A stretch of 58,253 nucleotides of DNA from Legionella drancourtii LLAP12 (GCF_000162755.2 NZ_JH413846.1:1-58253); one strand, 5' to 3'; shown: positions 1 to 9,704, counted from the stretch's first letter. The notes: generated by a model from the sequence alone, not told the origin. Program-made: numbers and translations.

Positions 1-2409
1 GCTTTAATGCTGTCACGACCGGTCTTATCCATACGAAGGTATAAATCAAACGTACGCTGGCCTTCTAGAACACTCGATACACTCACCCCATTTAAAAGCA
101 CCTGGACGTCTTCAGAAATCTGCCCCACATTTACGCCATAACGTGTCGCTTTTTCACGGTCAATTTTTATAATAACTTGCGGCACATTAATTTGCTGCTC
201 TTTGTTGACATCGACAACACCTGGAACGGATTTTAAGACGGCTTCTAAAGAGCGTCCCAACTCATTTAACGTGGATAAATTATCACCAAATAGCTTCACT
301 GCCACCTGCGCACGAACCCCGGATAGTACCTCATCCATGCGATGAGCAATAAATTGCCCGACATTAAACACAGTCCCTGGAATATTGGCTAAATCAGCGC
401 GAATACGTCGTAATAATTCATCTGGAGGCATGGATTTATCTTTATCAAAATCAAGACGCACATCAAATTCACTGACATTGGGGGGCAATGCATCTTCATC
501 AAGCTCGCTTCGTCCAGCACGTTGGGAAATAGAGATAACTTGGGGGTAGCGCAGTAAGGTTTTTTGCACCTGTTGTCCTAAGCGCATTGATTCTTCTAAC
601 GACGTGCCAGGCAAGGTACTCATGGCCACTATGAAATTTCCCTCATGAAACTCCGGTAAAAAAGAAGTACCAAAAAAGGGAAGTAAGGCTAAGGCAAACA
701 AAAAAGCGGCCAGTGCGATGGCAACCACCGTTTTAAGGTGTGCTAAAGACCAGTGTAATGCAATTAAAAAATAACGCTTAAGCCCCACTACAAAACGTGT
801 TTCAGACTCAGCCTCCTGCCCATCCTTTTGCTCTAATCCGTAGTGACGCTCTCGCTGAGACAATGCATGCAAACTCACCTCAGTATCGCGTTTGTTTTTT
901 CCTGACCTCGAACCAATAAGAGATAACAAAGAGCAGGTACCATGGTAATGGACACCACTAGTGAGCCCAAGACAGAAGCAATATATGCAATGGCTAAAGG
1001 ACTAAAAATGCGCTCAGCAATTCCTGACAGAAAGAAAATGGGCAGAAAGACGAGACTAATAATAATGGTGGCATAAACGACTGAGCTTCGTATCTCCAGA
1101 ACAGCGTCAAAAACGACTTCAATGGCAGGTAGGTGGGATGAGCATTCTTGCGGTTTACTCTTAATCGGTGCACCACATTTTCTACGGTGATGATGCCATC
1201 ATCCACCACCTCCCCAATGGCAATGGCCATCCCACCTAGCGTCATCGAGTTAATACCAATGCCAAAATAGTGCAACACCAATAAACCAATGACAAAGGAT
1301 ACAGGCATGGAAAGAAACGTAATGAATGAAGCCCTCCAATTCATTAAAAACACAAATAATATGGCAATAACAATAATGGCGCCCTCTAAAAGGGCACGGG
1401 TTAAATTATGAATTGCAGATTCAATAAAATTGGCTTGACGAAAGACCTCGGTATTTAACTCAACCCCTGCGGGAAGTGTTTTTTTAATGTGTTCTAATGC
1501 CTCCTCCACTTTGGCGGTCGTTGTCACCGTATCGGCACCAAATGCTTTAGAAATAGTGCCAATCACCGCAGGCTTCCCATTATACGCACCATCTCCGCGC
1601 TTAATTTCCCCACCAAAGGCGACTATTGCCACGTTATTGATAGTGATTGGAACCCCTTTTCGTACGGTAATGGCGGTTTTTTTAATATCCTCCAAGGATT
1701 GGATTCGTCCCATCGTCCCTACAACAAGCTCGCTACCTGCTTGGTGAACAAAGGCACCAGGCACATTTTGGTTGGCTGTTGTTAACGCTTGCCGTACCTC
1801 TTCAATGGTAATAGCATACGCAAGCATCCGTTCAGGAATTAAACGCACCTGGTATTGTTTCACCTCGCCACCAATTGACACCACAGAAGCGACCCCGCCT
1901 AACGCCAAAATCCTGGGTCTAATTGTCCAATCCGCAATCGTACGTAATGTTTCAGGACTTTGTGTATCACTGATTAACGCATATTTTACAAGCCAGCCAA
2001 CAGCTGAGGTAACAGGGAGCATCACGGGTGGATTTACGCCTGGGGGAAGTCTGTTGCTCACTTGTTGAATACGCTCATTAACGAGTTGCCGATTTCGATA
2101 AATATCAGTTTTATCATCAAAAACCACCGTAATCGTTGATAAACCAACGGAGGTTTTAGAACGTACACTAGCAACCCCTGGCGTGCCATTAATGGCACTT
2201 TCCAATGGATAGGTAATCAGCGTTTCAATATCTTGGGTTGCCATGCCAGGCGCTTCGGTTTGTACAACAACTTGCGGTGGAGCAAACTCCGGAAATACAT
2301 CCACCGGCATTTGTTTTAAGGTGTAACCACCCAAAAGACAAAGAACAAGCGTTAAGGCTAAAATCAAAAGACGATTATGGATTGACCAAGCAATTAATCG
2401 AGTAAACAT
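1..2409 (-). pseudogene. helA: HelA/CusA-type heavy-metal RND efflux pump, frameshifted and cut by window edge
   Basis: This is the inner-membrane RND pump of a tripartite HelCBA/CusCBA-type exporter. The N-terminal 420 or so codons from the ATG at 2409 match the CzcA/CusA family: a first membrane segment near residues 14-32, porter-domain motifs such as DVFPEFAPPQV, and the TM segments around residues 340-400 ending in EVVDDGIITVENV. The frame then breaks near 1125-1140. The correct continuation (AIEVVFDAVLEIRSS, then membrane segments) lies in another frame, and a second break falls in an A-run near 895-915. From there the frame is open to position 1. Both shifts have the same direction, as expected from two single-base losses. 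The gene overlaps helB by one base (TAATG). It is either a true pseudogene or affected by sequence errors, and the C-terminus lies outside the window. Confidence 0.85.
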
Positions 2410-3380
2410 TAGTGGGACTCCTTCTCACCCTTTTTCTGGGTGCCGCCACCGCTTAAGGATAAAGTATATAATTGGCGATTTCCTTGAGTCACCACCTCAT
2501 CACCCGGTACCAAACCCTCTTTAATTTCGGTGTACTTCTCATCACGAGCGCCAATACTGATTACCGTTCGGTCATAAGCTTTGCCATTCTTTACAAAAAC
2601 AAAAGTAGCATTGTCGATTTCAAGTACGGCGTTATTAGGTATAGTGAGTGCCGCTTGGGTAAACCGTAATACCACATTGGCACGCACAAACATACCAGGC
2701 TTTAGTAGTCCTTCTTTATTATCCAGCCCGATTTGTACGTTCACACTGCGCGTTAAGGGATCTAAATTGGGTTCGATCAGTGTTATTTTTCCTGGAAAAA
2801 CCCGTTTTGGATAGCTTAAAACATGTACATTGACGTCTTGGCTTACTTTAATTTTACCTAAATCTTCTTCATACACTTGGGCAATGGCCAACAATTGCGT
2901 ACGGTTACTGATGTGAAACAAAACGGTATTAGGTTCTACTGCTTGTCCTAAATTGACATTGCGTGCATCAATAACACCCGATATGGGCGCTTTTACCGCC
3001 ACACTGGGTGGAGGATCGCCAATTAAACGAGATTGTACCGTGGCCAAGACCTGTCCTTTGGTCACTGTATCACCTAGATTGGCCACCAGTTCAGTCACGG
3101 CACCACTAATGCGTACACTGACATCGGCTTGTGCGTTGGGTAACAATTGGATTTGACCATTTAATGTCAAATACTCACCCATAGGACGAGCAGAAGCTTG
3201 AGACACCTCAATGTCCAGCATCTTTGTTTGCTCGGGCGTCAGCGTAACAGTCTGTGCAGGACCCGATTCATTCACTTCAATTTCGTCTCCATGAGCTATC
3301 AGGCATGAGGAATGAAAGAGCGCGCCCAGCAAAAAAAGTAACCCTAACCTTTGACAGATACGATGAGGTGGATGAATCAT
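2409..3380 (-). CDS. helB: HelB/CusB-type periplasmic adaptor (membrane fusion protein)
   Basis: Periplasmic adaptor linking the RND pump to the outer-membrane channel. The start at 3380 (MIHPPHR) is chosen because its ATG overlaps the helC stop (ATGA). A longer frame to 3452 lies inside helC. It has an N-terminal hydrophobic signal segment (LLFLLGALFHSSCLIA). The typical HlyD/CusB layout follows: a barrel-sandwich half (GAVTELVANLGDTVTKGQ), the second lipoyl half (VKAPISGVIDARNVNLGQAV), a beta-barrel region and a membrane-proximal domain with GARDEKYTEIKEGLVPGDEVV. About 323 residues is near the short end for the family. It is intact although helA is broken. Confidence 0.9.
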   Translation of the reverse strand: MIHPPHRICQRLGLLFLLGALFHSSCLIAHGDEIEVNESGPAQTVTLTPEQTKMLDIEVSQASARPMGEYLTLNGQIQLLPNAQADVSVRISGAVTELVANLGDTVTKGQVLATVQSRLIGDPPPSVAVKAPISGVIDARNVNLGQAVEPNTVLFHISNRTQLLAIAQVYEEDLGKIKVSQDVNVHVLSYPKRVFPGKITLIEPNLDPLTRSVNVQIGLDNKEGLLKPGMFVRANVVLRFTQAALTIPNNAVLEIDNATFVFVKNGKAYDRTVISIGARDEKYTEIKEGLVPGDEVVTQGNRQLYTLSLSGGGTQKKGEKESH

Positions 3381-4687
3381 TTGGTCACTTCCTTGGTTGG
3401 GGATAAATAAGAACAGAATCCGCTTGAATGCGGTGCTCCAATAGCGGTACATAAGGCGACATAGGATTGAAAATACTGCCCCACGGTCGTTAAGTAGGCC
3501 ATTTGCACCTCGTTTTGTTGCCGTTGGACTTGTAAGACGTTAAGAAAAGACACTTGCCCATTTTGGTAGGCTTCACGGGCAAGTGTCACATTCTCAAGTC
3601 CTAAACGAAGAGAGGTTCCTTGCGTTTGTACCACACTTGTTTTAAGTGCATTAAGTTGACCGTAATTGCTGGCGACTTCTGTTTCAATAGTAAGATTTAA
3701 GGCATCAATGGACATCATTGCCTGGGTGCCTGTTGCACTTGTTTCTAAAATTCTTCCCTGGTTACGATTCAATAGCGGCAGTGGAATCGATAACGAAATA
3801 CCTAAGGTGCGGTCTGCTTGTTGGGGAGGCGCTCCTTCCACCACAATTTTATCTTGCGCTACCCCAACACCTACATTCCAATCGGCAAAGCGTTCAGATT
3901 GTGCCAGGCGTCTATCAGCCATTGCACGTTGGCCTGTGAGAAATAAACTGCGTCTGTCCGGACGATGATTCAAGGCGTACTGGGTAAGTACTCCTAAAGG
4001 AGGAATATTTTTTTCTATCTTAATGGATTTTTGAACTGGCAACGGTGTATTAGGGCCTTGTCCTATAAGTTGATTTAAGAGTGCGTATTGGCTTATCAAC
4101 TGACTTTTTAAAAGTTGTTTTTCTTGTTTAATGCGCGCGTATTCGATGCGAGCAGAGTTATCATCCAATTTAGAAATTTCGGCAGCATGATAACGGTTAT
4201 GAATGACACGCACCAATTCCTGATTAATGCTTTGTAGATAATTAAGTTGTTGCATGCGATTTTCGGCAACTACCACTGCATAATAGGCATTCGCGACTTT
4301 TGCACTGAGTAGGCGTGTAGCCTCAAAAACCTCAGCTTGTGCGCGAACAATATCGATACGCGCGATGGTTTTTTGCTTCGCTATACGGCCGGAGATGGGA
4401 AAAGCTTGGTTAAAATTGATGCTTCGAGTATATTCGCCCTCGTTATTAAATAACCTATCATCATTATTATTTAAATTTAAAGTCGGATTAGACCATAAAC
4501 CTGCTTGAATCAGACGAGCCTCGGCAATTGCAATGGCGAAACGCGCTGCTTTTAAATCTTTGTTGTGTTGAATAGCCAACTGTGCGAGCTCTTTTAGACC
4601 TAAAGGAGGCTTGGCATACACGAGGACTGGCATTAGCGCCATAATGCCCACCACCAAATACTTCAAGCCCCAGTTTTGTTTCATCAT
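3377..4687 (-). CDS. helC: HelC/CusC-type outer-membrane efflux channel (TolC family)
   Basis: Outer-membrane factor of the metal efflux system. It is 436 residues with a signal peptide (residues 1-25, ending near VYAKPP). Two repeated outer-membrane-efflux segments with long helices are visible: residues 30-220, including GLWSNPTLNLNNND, and residues 225-420, including REAYQNGQVSFLNVLQVQRQ. This is the usual TolC-family architecture and length. It is the first intact gene of the minus-strand helC-helB-helA operon. A 56-base AT-rich gap separates it from the P-type ATPase remnant upstream, so it may have been transcribed with that ATPase originally. Confidence 0.9.
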   Translation of the reverse strand: MMKQNWGLKYLVVGIMALMPVLVYAKPPLGLKELAQLAIQHNKDLKAARFAIAIAEARLIQAGLWSNPTLNLNNNDDRLFNNEGEYTRSINFNQAFPISGRIAKQKTIARIDIVRAQAEVFEATRLLSAKVANAYYAVVVAENRMQQLNYLQSINQELVRVIHNRYHAAEISKLDDNSARIEYARIKQEKQLLKSQLISQYALLNQLIGQGPNTPLPVQKSIKIEKNIPPLGVLTQYALNHRPDRRSLFLTGQRAMADRRLAQSERFADWNVGVGVAQDKIVVEGAPPQQADRTLGISLSIPLPLLNRNQGRILETSATGTQAMMSIDALNLTIETEVASNYGQLNALKTSVVQTQGTSLRLGLENVTLAREAYQNGQVSFLNVLQVQRQQNEVQMAYLTTVGQYFQSYVALCTAIGAPHSSGFCSYLSPTKEVTK

Positions 4688-4743
4688 GATGTATACTCTG
4701 TCCCTAACTTACATTGGTTTTTTATATAGGTATTCTTATTCTA

Positions 4744-5215
4744 TCATGCCAGTTTATGACGCAAACGCAAAGCATTGATAATCACCGATACAGGAGCTTA
4801 GCGCCATAGCAGCACCGGCAATCATTGGGTTAAGTAATAAGCCTGTGAGAGGATAAAAAACGCCTGCCGCGACCGGGACACCCAATGCATTATAAATAGA
4901 GGCAAAAAAGACATTTTGATGGATGTTTTTTACCGTACGCACTGAGAGCTCATAGGCTTCCAAAAGCTTATTTAAATCGCCTGATAACAACGTCATACCG
5001 GCACTTTCAATCGCCACATCACTTCCGGTTCCCATCGCAATACCAATGTCTGCTTTGGCCAATGCAATCGCATCATTAACGCCATCACCAATCATTGCGA
5101 CCACAAGCCCTTTTTGTTGTAGTTCGCGAATCACATTGTTTTTTTCATCTGGCAATACTTCAGCAATCACATCCGTAACACCTACTTGTAGGGCTATTGC
5201 TTTGGCAGTGAGGTA
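4744..5215 (-). pseudogene. Heavy-metal P1B-type ATPase, C-terminal remnant
   Basis: This remnant keeps the C-terminal part of a CopA/CadA-like metal-transporting ATPase: the P-domain hinge with [22 protein letters not shown], and the following membrane helices with [15 protein letters not shown]. Upstream of residue [13 protein letters not shown] the frame reads [13 protein letters not shown] and stops matching the family near 5215, so the phosphorylation site and the first two-thirds are gone. Near 4792 an extra base shifts the frame. In the corrected frame the end reads [14 protein letters not shown] then stop at 4744, the normal family ending. The break near 5215 abuts unrelated small genes and marks a recombination junction. 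Metal specificity (copper versus cadmium/zinc) cannot be judged because the CPC segment is missing. Confidence 0.8.
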
Positions 5216-5230
5216 AAAAAGGATTTTTTG

Positions 5231-5467
5231 ATGTTAGGAAAAGATCTTTTAATTCACAGTGTTAGAGCTAGACCTACGAAATCTGTAATTCGCTTGCCGA
5301 AACCCCATGTAGGAACCATCCGCATGAAGTACGCCTGTCAGTATGTTGAGCGCTACTGGAAAACCGGACAACGTGAATTATTTGATGTACTCTATCATCA
5401 GGCAGTAAGTACTATTAAAGAAACCATCACTTATATTGAGGGCTGGCTGCAAAGGAATACTCCATGA
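5231..5467 (+). CDS. Hypothetical protein, 79-residue class
   Basis: Not recognised. The ATG at 5231 is preceded by an AAGGA-like ribosome site at about 5218. The frame ends in an ATGA overlap with the following gene at 5464, which suggests translational coupling. The protein is basic in its first 35 residues and more helical after ([19 protein letters not shown]). Its start lies almost on the junction with the ATPase remnant, so it may be the tail of a gene truncated by the same recombination event. No transmembrane segment or known motif is visible. Confidence 0.45.
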   Translation: MLGKDLLIHSVRARPTKSVIRLPKPHVGTIRMKYACQYVERYWKTGQRELFDVLYHQAVSTIKETITYIEGWLQRNTP

Positions 5468-5754
5468 ATAAAAAACTGTTTCATACACTGGAGCGTGAGT
5501 GTTTAATTTATTTATCCAAAAAAGAGGTGACTCTGGAACAGCTTCGCCCGCTAATTAATGAATTTCTTTCCACACAACCAGAGCATCTACTGTTAATCCT
5601 GGCCAAAGAAGAACAAACAACTGATGCAGTCAGTGAGGTAATAGCGCATCAATACAACGATACCCGGGATATTTTAATCCATCGGGTGATAAACCACCTT
5701 AACAACCTTCTTTATGAAACCATCAAAACTTATTATTTCCAGAATAAATGTTAA
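5464..5754 (+). CDS. Hypothetical helical protein, 96 residues
   Basis: Not recognised. The start overlaps the stop of the preceding gene (ATGA), and it ends one base before the stop of the convergent gene at 5755. The sequence is predicted to be largely helical and Leu-rich (LNNLLYETIKTYYFQNKC at the C-terminus), with no membrane segment or signal peptide. The coupling makes it likely to be a real gene of a two-gene unit, but nothing visible indicates function. Confidence 0.5.
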   Translation: MNKKLFHTLERECLIYLSKKEVTLEQLRPLINEFLSTQPEHLLLILAKEEQTTDAVSEVIAHQYNDTRDILIHRVINHLNNLLYETIKTYYFQNKC

Positions 5755-6051
5755 TTAACGTGAGCTGCGCTTTGTCAAAGGAGAATACAGTGATAAGGGA
5801 ATCACCAGGGTTATCCGATACAGACCTTTTGTTTCTAAATAATTCCAGCAGGCTCTCCTTATGTGAATACGCTCAATAATGGGTAATTCATCAAATAACA
5901 GCTTGGAACCATGAACAACAGTCTCAAGAATATCAATACTGCCATGATACCTGTCCTGCCAATGCGCATTATTCTCAGGTAAATAATAGTCAAAGTGAAT
6001 CCGGGCTTCATAGGCGTTTAAAATAATTGATGTAATGCAATATTGAGCCAT
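5755..6051 (-). CDS. Hypothetical protein, 98 residues
   Basis: Not recognised. The ATG at 6051 is preferred over the TTG at 6063 because AAGGGTG lies just upstream as a ribosome site. It has an aromatic and His-rich middle (HFDYYLPENNAHWQDRYHG) and a hydrophobic C-terminal stretch (YRITLVIPLSLYSPL). Its stop abuts the stop of the plus-strand gene ending at 5754. It lies downstream of the CsrA-like gene on the same strand, about 100 bases away, and may belong to the same transcript. Confidence 0.45.
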   Translation of the reverse strand: MAQYCITSIILNAYEARIHFDYYLPENNAHWQDRYHGSIDILETVVHGSKLLFDELPIIERIHIRRACWNYLETKGLYRITLVIPLSLYSPLTKRSSR

Positions 6052-6152
6052 ATCACCCTTCAATTTTTTTTAACATAAAAAATGGAACAGTCAACCCACT
6101 TAAGCTTTAAGAAGATTATGGATTGACGTCTCCTCTCCTTTGACAAGAGCCA

Positions 6153-6368
6153 TCAAGAATCCGCTGATGCCTGCCGAATTTCCTTCTTTAACTGTTCCTG
6201 TTTTTTTAAATAGATTTCCTGCCTGTTTATAGTCACGTGTTTAGGCGCATCAATTCCCAGTTTAAAATTTCCAGGCTCATGAGTTTTAAAAGGGGTAATC
6301 ACTATTTTTTGATTGCCCTCCAGAGTAATAATTAAATCGGATTCAAAGGCTACGGGTCTTATTTCCAT
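6153..6368 (-). CDS. Divergent CsrA-family RNA-binding protein
   Basis: A 71-residue CsrA-like protein, likely a post-transcriptional regulator that binds GGA motifs in mRNA leaders. The start at 6368 (MEIRPVAF) is preferred over the longer frame to 6413 because of the AGAGAAAA ribosome site and the family length. The second half matches CsrA: GNFKLGIDAPKHVTINRQEIYLKK, with the arginine equivalent to R44 kept in INRQEIY. The N-terminal strand normally reading MLILTRR is replaced by MEIRPVAF, so the L4/R6 RNA contacts are not conserved. It is the third gene of a minus-strand unit with the 57- and 345-residue proteins. It is distinct from the canonical CsrA paralogue at 27005. Confidence 0.75.
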   Translation of the reverse strand: MEIRPVAFESDLIITLEGNQKIVITPFKTHEPGNFKLGIDAPKHVTINRQEIYLKKQEQLKKEIRQASADS

Positions 6369-6498
6369 GATATTTTCTCTTTTTATATCAAAATAATTGC
6401 TGCAAAAAAGCATTCATTGATGGTTTTCCCTGTACAACCATTTTAATCTGAAGACCGCGTCTGTTCAAAGACTGTCTTCAAAGTAAAATAATCGGCAC

Positions 6499-7536
6499 TT
6501 ATAGTACGGCTATCAATGCAGCCCCAGGGGTAGGTTCAGGCAAAAATGGAGGTTCTTTTTTTATTGCATAAAACCCAGTAATGCTTGGCTTAACACCATC
6601 AAATGATTCCTGCACCTCTTCGGGTTGAACCACATCAATTTGTTCCAGGCGAATAATCTGTTGTTCCTGCCTGTCTAAAAGCTTGCGATACCTCTGATTA
6701 CTTTCTGCTAATTGTTTTGTAACTACAGAGAGTTTACGTTCGGCATCACATATTCGGTCTGCTATCTCAACAAAGCTTTTCTCTTTATTAGTTAAAAAGT
6801 CCTCTAATCTTTTTAAAAAAGCAGCTCGCTGTTCTTTGTCTTGAATAACCATGCTAGAGAAGGTTTCAACTGTTCCACTTAAGACAAGTCCAACAGCTCT
6901 CGCCTGTTCAACCTCTTTACCCATTTTCACTTTAATATCATCAAGTTCTTTTATTTTATCAGATAATTGATTTTGATTTTCTTTATACGCCTGAACAACC
7001 TGTTCTAATTGTTTTTGAGTGTTCTCTAAAACTTGAGACTGCTCCTCTATAGAGCCTTTAAGCTTTGTGGCAGACTGTTCAAGATCAACCTGAGTGGCAC
7101 GAAGTTTTTTTTCGGTAACAGTCAGCTCAATGATATCTGATTTTAATGTGTTAATCTGCTCACAAAATTGATCAACATTTTGGGTTAGTCGCACATTTTC
7201 CTTCTGGAATGCATCGACTTCAATGGCCAGTTGTTCGCGTAAAAGCTCTAAAGTTGAAATAACCGAATCCAGCAGATCCACAAGACTTGAAATTCCTGCT
7301 TTTAAATTTTCGATATTGTCTGTATTTTGACTCTGATGATTTTCAAGAAGGATGTGGCTTACCGTATAAATAATTCCAGTAACAATACTGAGCGTAATAA
7401 GGGCTGCAAGATTTGCCATGATGCCAATCATCAAAAGAGGTATGGTGAGCACTACACCTGCGGTAATTTTTTGCCATAAAGGGATTTCATTCCAGAAACT
7501 GGCAGCACGAGACAGCCAACTAGGATTGTTATTCAT
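6499..7536 (-). CDS. Coiled-coil membrane protein with N-terminal paired hydrophobic segment
   Basis: A 345-residue protein. Residues 18-66 form two closely spaced hydrophobic segments (ITAGVVLTIPLLMIGIMA and LAALITLSIVTGIIYTVSH). Residues 70-300 form a long Gln/Glu/Lys-rich coiled coil, followed by a Pro-rich tail (EPPFLPEPTPGAA). The topology, a membrane hairpin followed by a coiled coil, resembles IncA-like and LegC-type host-membrane proteins, but I see no residue-level match and this is inference. Alternatives are an envelope-anchored structural protein or an RmuC-like protein without its nuclease domain. The start at 7536 lies three bases after the stop of the 57-residue gene, and the CsrA-like gene follows. 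Confidence 0.6.
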   Translation of the reverse strand: MNNNPSWLSRAASFWNEIPLWQKITAGVVLTIPLLMIGIMANLAALITLSIVTGIIYTVSHILLENHQSQNTDNIENLKAGISSLVDLLDSVISTLELLREQLAIEVDAFQKENVRLTQNVDQFCEQINTLKSDIIELTVTEKKLRATQVDLEQSATKLKGSIEEQSQVLENTQKQLEQVVQAYKENQNQLSDKIKELDDIKVKMGKEVEQARAVGLVLSGTVETFSSMVIQDKEQRAAFLKRLEDFLTNKEKSFVEIADRICDAERKLSVVTKQLAESNQRYRKLLDRQEQQIIRLEQIDVVQPEEVQESFDGVKPSITGFYAIKKEPPFLPEPTPGAALIAVL

Positions 7537-7539
7537 TGA

Positions 7540-7713
7540 TTAAATCAGTTTATTAAGATCTGCTTTAATTTTTTGTATTTTATTTTGAGTAATTACCATC
7601 TTTTCAAAACGTTCTTTATCTTTTTTTGTTTTCTGAGTGAGATTGTCCTGCTCTATGTTCTCTGACTGATTAAGGTCAGAAGCCAACTCAAGTTCCAATT
7701 TTTGATACGCCAT
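7540..7713 (-). CDS. Small charged helical protein, 57 residues
   Basis: A short gene starting MAYQKLELELASDL and ending KIKADLNKLI. It has a clear ribosome site (AAGGAAGA) seven bases upstream of the ATG at 7713, and its stop lies three bases before the start of the coiled-coil membrane protein. It is rich in Lys, Gln and Asp and predicted to be a single helix or coiled coil, with no membrane segment. Position and spacing suggest it works with the 345-residue protein. Function unknown. Confidence 0.6.
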   Translation of the reverse strand: MAYQKLELELASDLNQSENIEQDNLTQKTKKDKERFEKMVITQNKIQKIKADLNKLI

Positions 7714-8118
7714 GATTCTTCCTTACAACGAATGGGTCATCCACTTTTTTAAAATAGAAATTATGTCACATGATTATCAGGTTAAGCTTAAAATAAGCAT
7801 GGTGACTGGAAACCTATAATTATTGAGTTAATTACCAGTACCTTTTTTACGTATTGGATTGCGGTGTATCTGCGGTTTTTGAGGCAATGTATAAAAACCC
7901 TGAAAATAAGGTCTTAAGGTTGCTCATTGAGAGGGAAAATTGATTTTTAATATTCAGAATGTTACTCATTACCACGTTTCCTTAATTTGGTTTGAAACAA
8001 CAATCAACCGAGCGCTTTTCCTGGAACGGTTAAATCTTGATCATTCTATCGAATAAATTGTGTTCAGTCATTCTTTTTTTAGTAACTCACTATTCTTGAT
8101 GATATTGCAGGCTTAAGG
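7714..8118. other. Non-coding gap, nothing recognised
   Basis: About 400 bases of AT-rich sequence between the end of the 440-residue gene (8119) and the start of the 57-residue gene (7713), both on the minus strand. It must hold the promoter of the 57-residue/345-residue/CsrA-like unit. I could not single out a convincing promoter, terminator or repeat. Confidence 0.5.
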
Positions 8119-9441
8119 TTATCTGAATGGATGTTTTTTAGGATCCCACCAACCACCAATAGGTTCGTTTTCATCAAAATACTCATGCACTTTATTAAAG
8201 GAATATTTAGATAATTGTTCATATTCTGATTGGGGTAACAGCATATAGTCTTCTTCATCATCGATAATAGAGTTCAGCATCACTCCGACCAGGTGGCATC
8301 CATGCCATTTTGCACGGGTAGCTCGATTTTTTCTTTTGGTGTTTTTATGACAACGTGCGGCAAAGGACTTTACTTCATCGTTCAAGAAGGCATCAAGGTA
8401 ATGGAAGGTTTTATAAGCCAGCTGAACATGGTTTGGGTGGCCTGCAAACACGGTAGGTTGTCTATTTCCTGCGGTGATGGATTGAGTAGTGCAGCCAAAG
8501 ATGTATCCTAAAAGAAAAATCAGTTCATCTGCGTAATCATCCATAGTCAGATTGCCTACGTTAAACCCCTTACTGATGGCAAAGAGTTCAGGATTAAACT
8601 TTTGAGAAAAGAGCTTTTTATTTAAGAGTTCCTGACGGATTGAAAGTAGATGTTGTCCAATCTGGTGGCAATTGTCTTCGGTGAGGTAATAATTAATCGT
8701 TTTATTAAAGGTGTCCAGCAGTTCTTCATCTGGCTTTTTAATAGTAAGACGCTCAATATATTTGCGGTATTTTTTATAGGAGTCATTGGTTCTAAAATCA
8801 TAGCCTTCGGGTTTACGTGGCCATTCACGTACTTCTTCAAAATCAAATAAATCAAACTCACTGTCTGACTCTTCCTCATCAGATGACTCAATCAGCTCAT
8901 CACTAAACAAGGAAATGACATTGGTGTTGCCAGGGGTTACCGGTGTCATCACGGAGCTTTGCGAACCTGTTGGTTTTGGAGTGATGTTAAGAGGTTTTAA
9001 TGTGGCCGTGTTCAAAGTGTTTATTAATGGTCTAATTGATTCATTATCATGATCTTGCAGTAAGGTACAGCCATTAATAATCACCTGTGAGAAGCTGATA
9101 TTTTTTTTATGTGCAAGGTCTTTTAATACGTTATAGGCATCATCACTGATGGTAACGGTACGCAGGGTTTTCTCTACCAGATACTTTTTTTGATTCAAAG
9201 CGCGATAACAGCGACTAAAGGCTTGAGAGTCTACGAATTCATCAAGCCATAATTGAAACAGGTGTACCGTTTCGTTATCCTCTGCTGTGTTTTTGAGTTC
9301 AGCAAAGGCCTGAATTGCCTGTATTCTCACTGAATTCTTCGTCTCCTCACTCATGAATCGATTATTTTGAATGGCACGTTCAAAATAGTGATAACAGGAT
9401 ACATAATCATCCAGCGATACTTTGCGTTTTTTATTGGCCAT
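8119..9441 (-). CDS. DNA-binding-like protein with RHH/MatP-like segment and DUF7168-like C-terminus
   Basis: A 440-residue protein. Residues 15-140 show a helical N-terminal region followed by LRTVTISDDAYNVLKDLAHKKNISFSQVIINGC, a pattern like the ribbon-helix-helix of MatP/Arc proteins (a strand, then DxxxxxLxxLAxxxxxSxSxVI). Residues 195-225 are acidic (ESSDEEESDSEFDLFDFEE). The C-terminal 150 residues (VFAGHPNHVQLAYKTFHYLDAFL, then RAKWHGCHLVGVML) resemble DUF2786/DUF7168 regions. It is transcribed away from the 22-bp iteron array at 9705-9823, so it could bind those repeats as a replication, partition or copy-control factor. That role is inferred from position and fold pattern only. Confidence 0.55.
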   Translation of the reverse strand: MANKKRKVSLDDYVSCYHYFERAIQNNRFMSEETKNSVRIQAIQAFAELKNTAEDNETVHLFQLWLDEFVDSQAFSRCYRALNQKKYLVEKTLRTVTISDDAYNVLKDLAHKKNISFSQVIINGCTLLQDHDNESIRPLINTLNTATLKPLNITPKPTGSQSSVMTPVTPGNTNVISLFSDELIESSDEEESDSEFDLFDFEEVREWPRKPEGYDFRTNDSYKKYRKYIERLTIKKPDEELLDTFNKTINYYLTEDNCHQIGQHLLSIRQELLNKKLFSQKFNPELFAISKGFNVGNLTMDDYADELIFLLGYIFGCTTQSITAGNRQPTVFAGHPNHVQLAYKTFHYLDAFLNDEVKSFAARCHKNTKRKNRATRAKWHGCHLVGVMLNSIIDDEEDYMLLPQSEYEQLSKYSFNKVHEYFDENEPIGGWWDPKKHPFR

Positions 9442-9704
9442 ATTTCATTAAACTCTATTATTGATGCCAGTTTATTAATAACCATTGAATTTATCAATAG
9501 CTGATACATTTAATATTTTTAACTTAAGTTTTACATCTGTTTGTATTTACCATCTGTTGATACATTTCTTTCATCAATTACTTTTTAAATTAACTATTGC
9601 TCTCATTGAGTACACTTTCGCCTTGTTCTTAAGTCCTTATCGGATCTATCTTAATGCAATCCATTCACTTGTTTATCCTGTTAGGACTCGCGAACAGAAT
9701 CACA

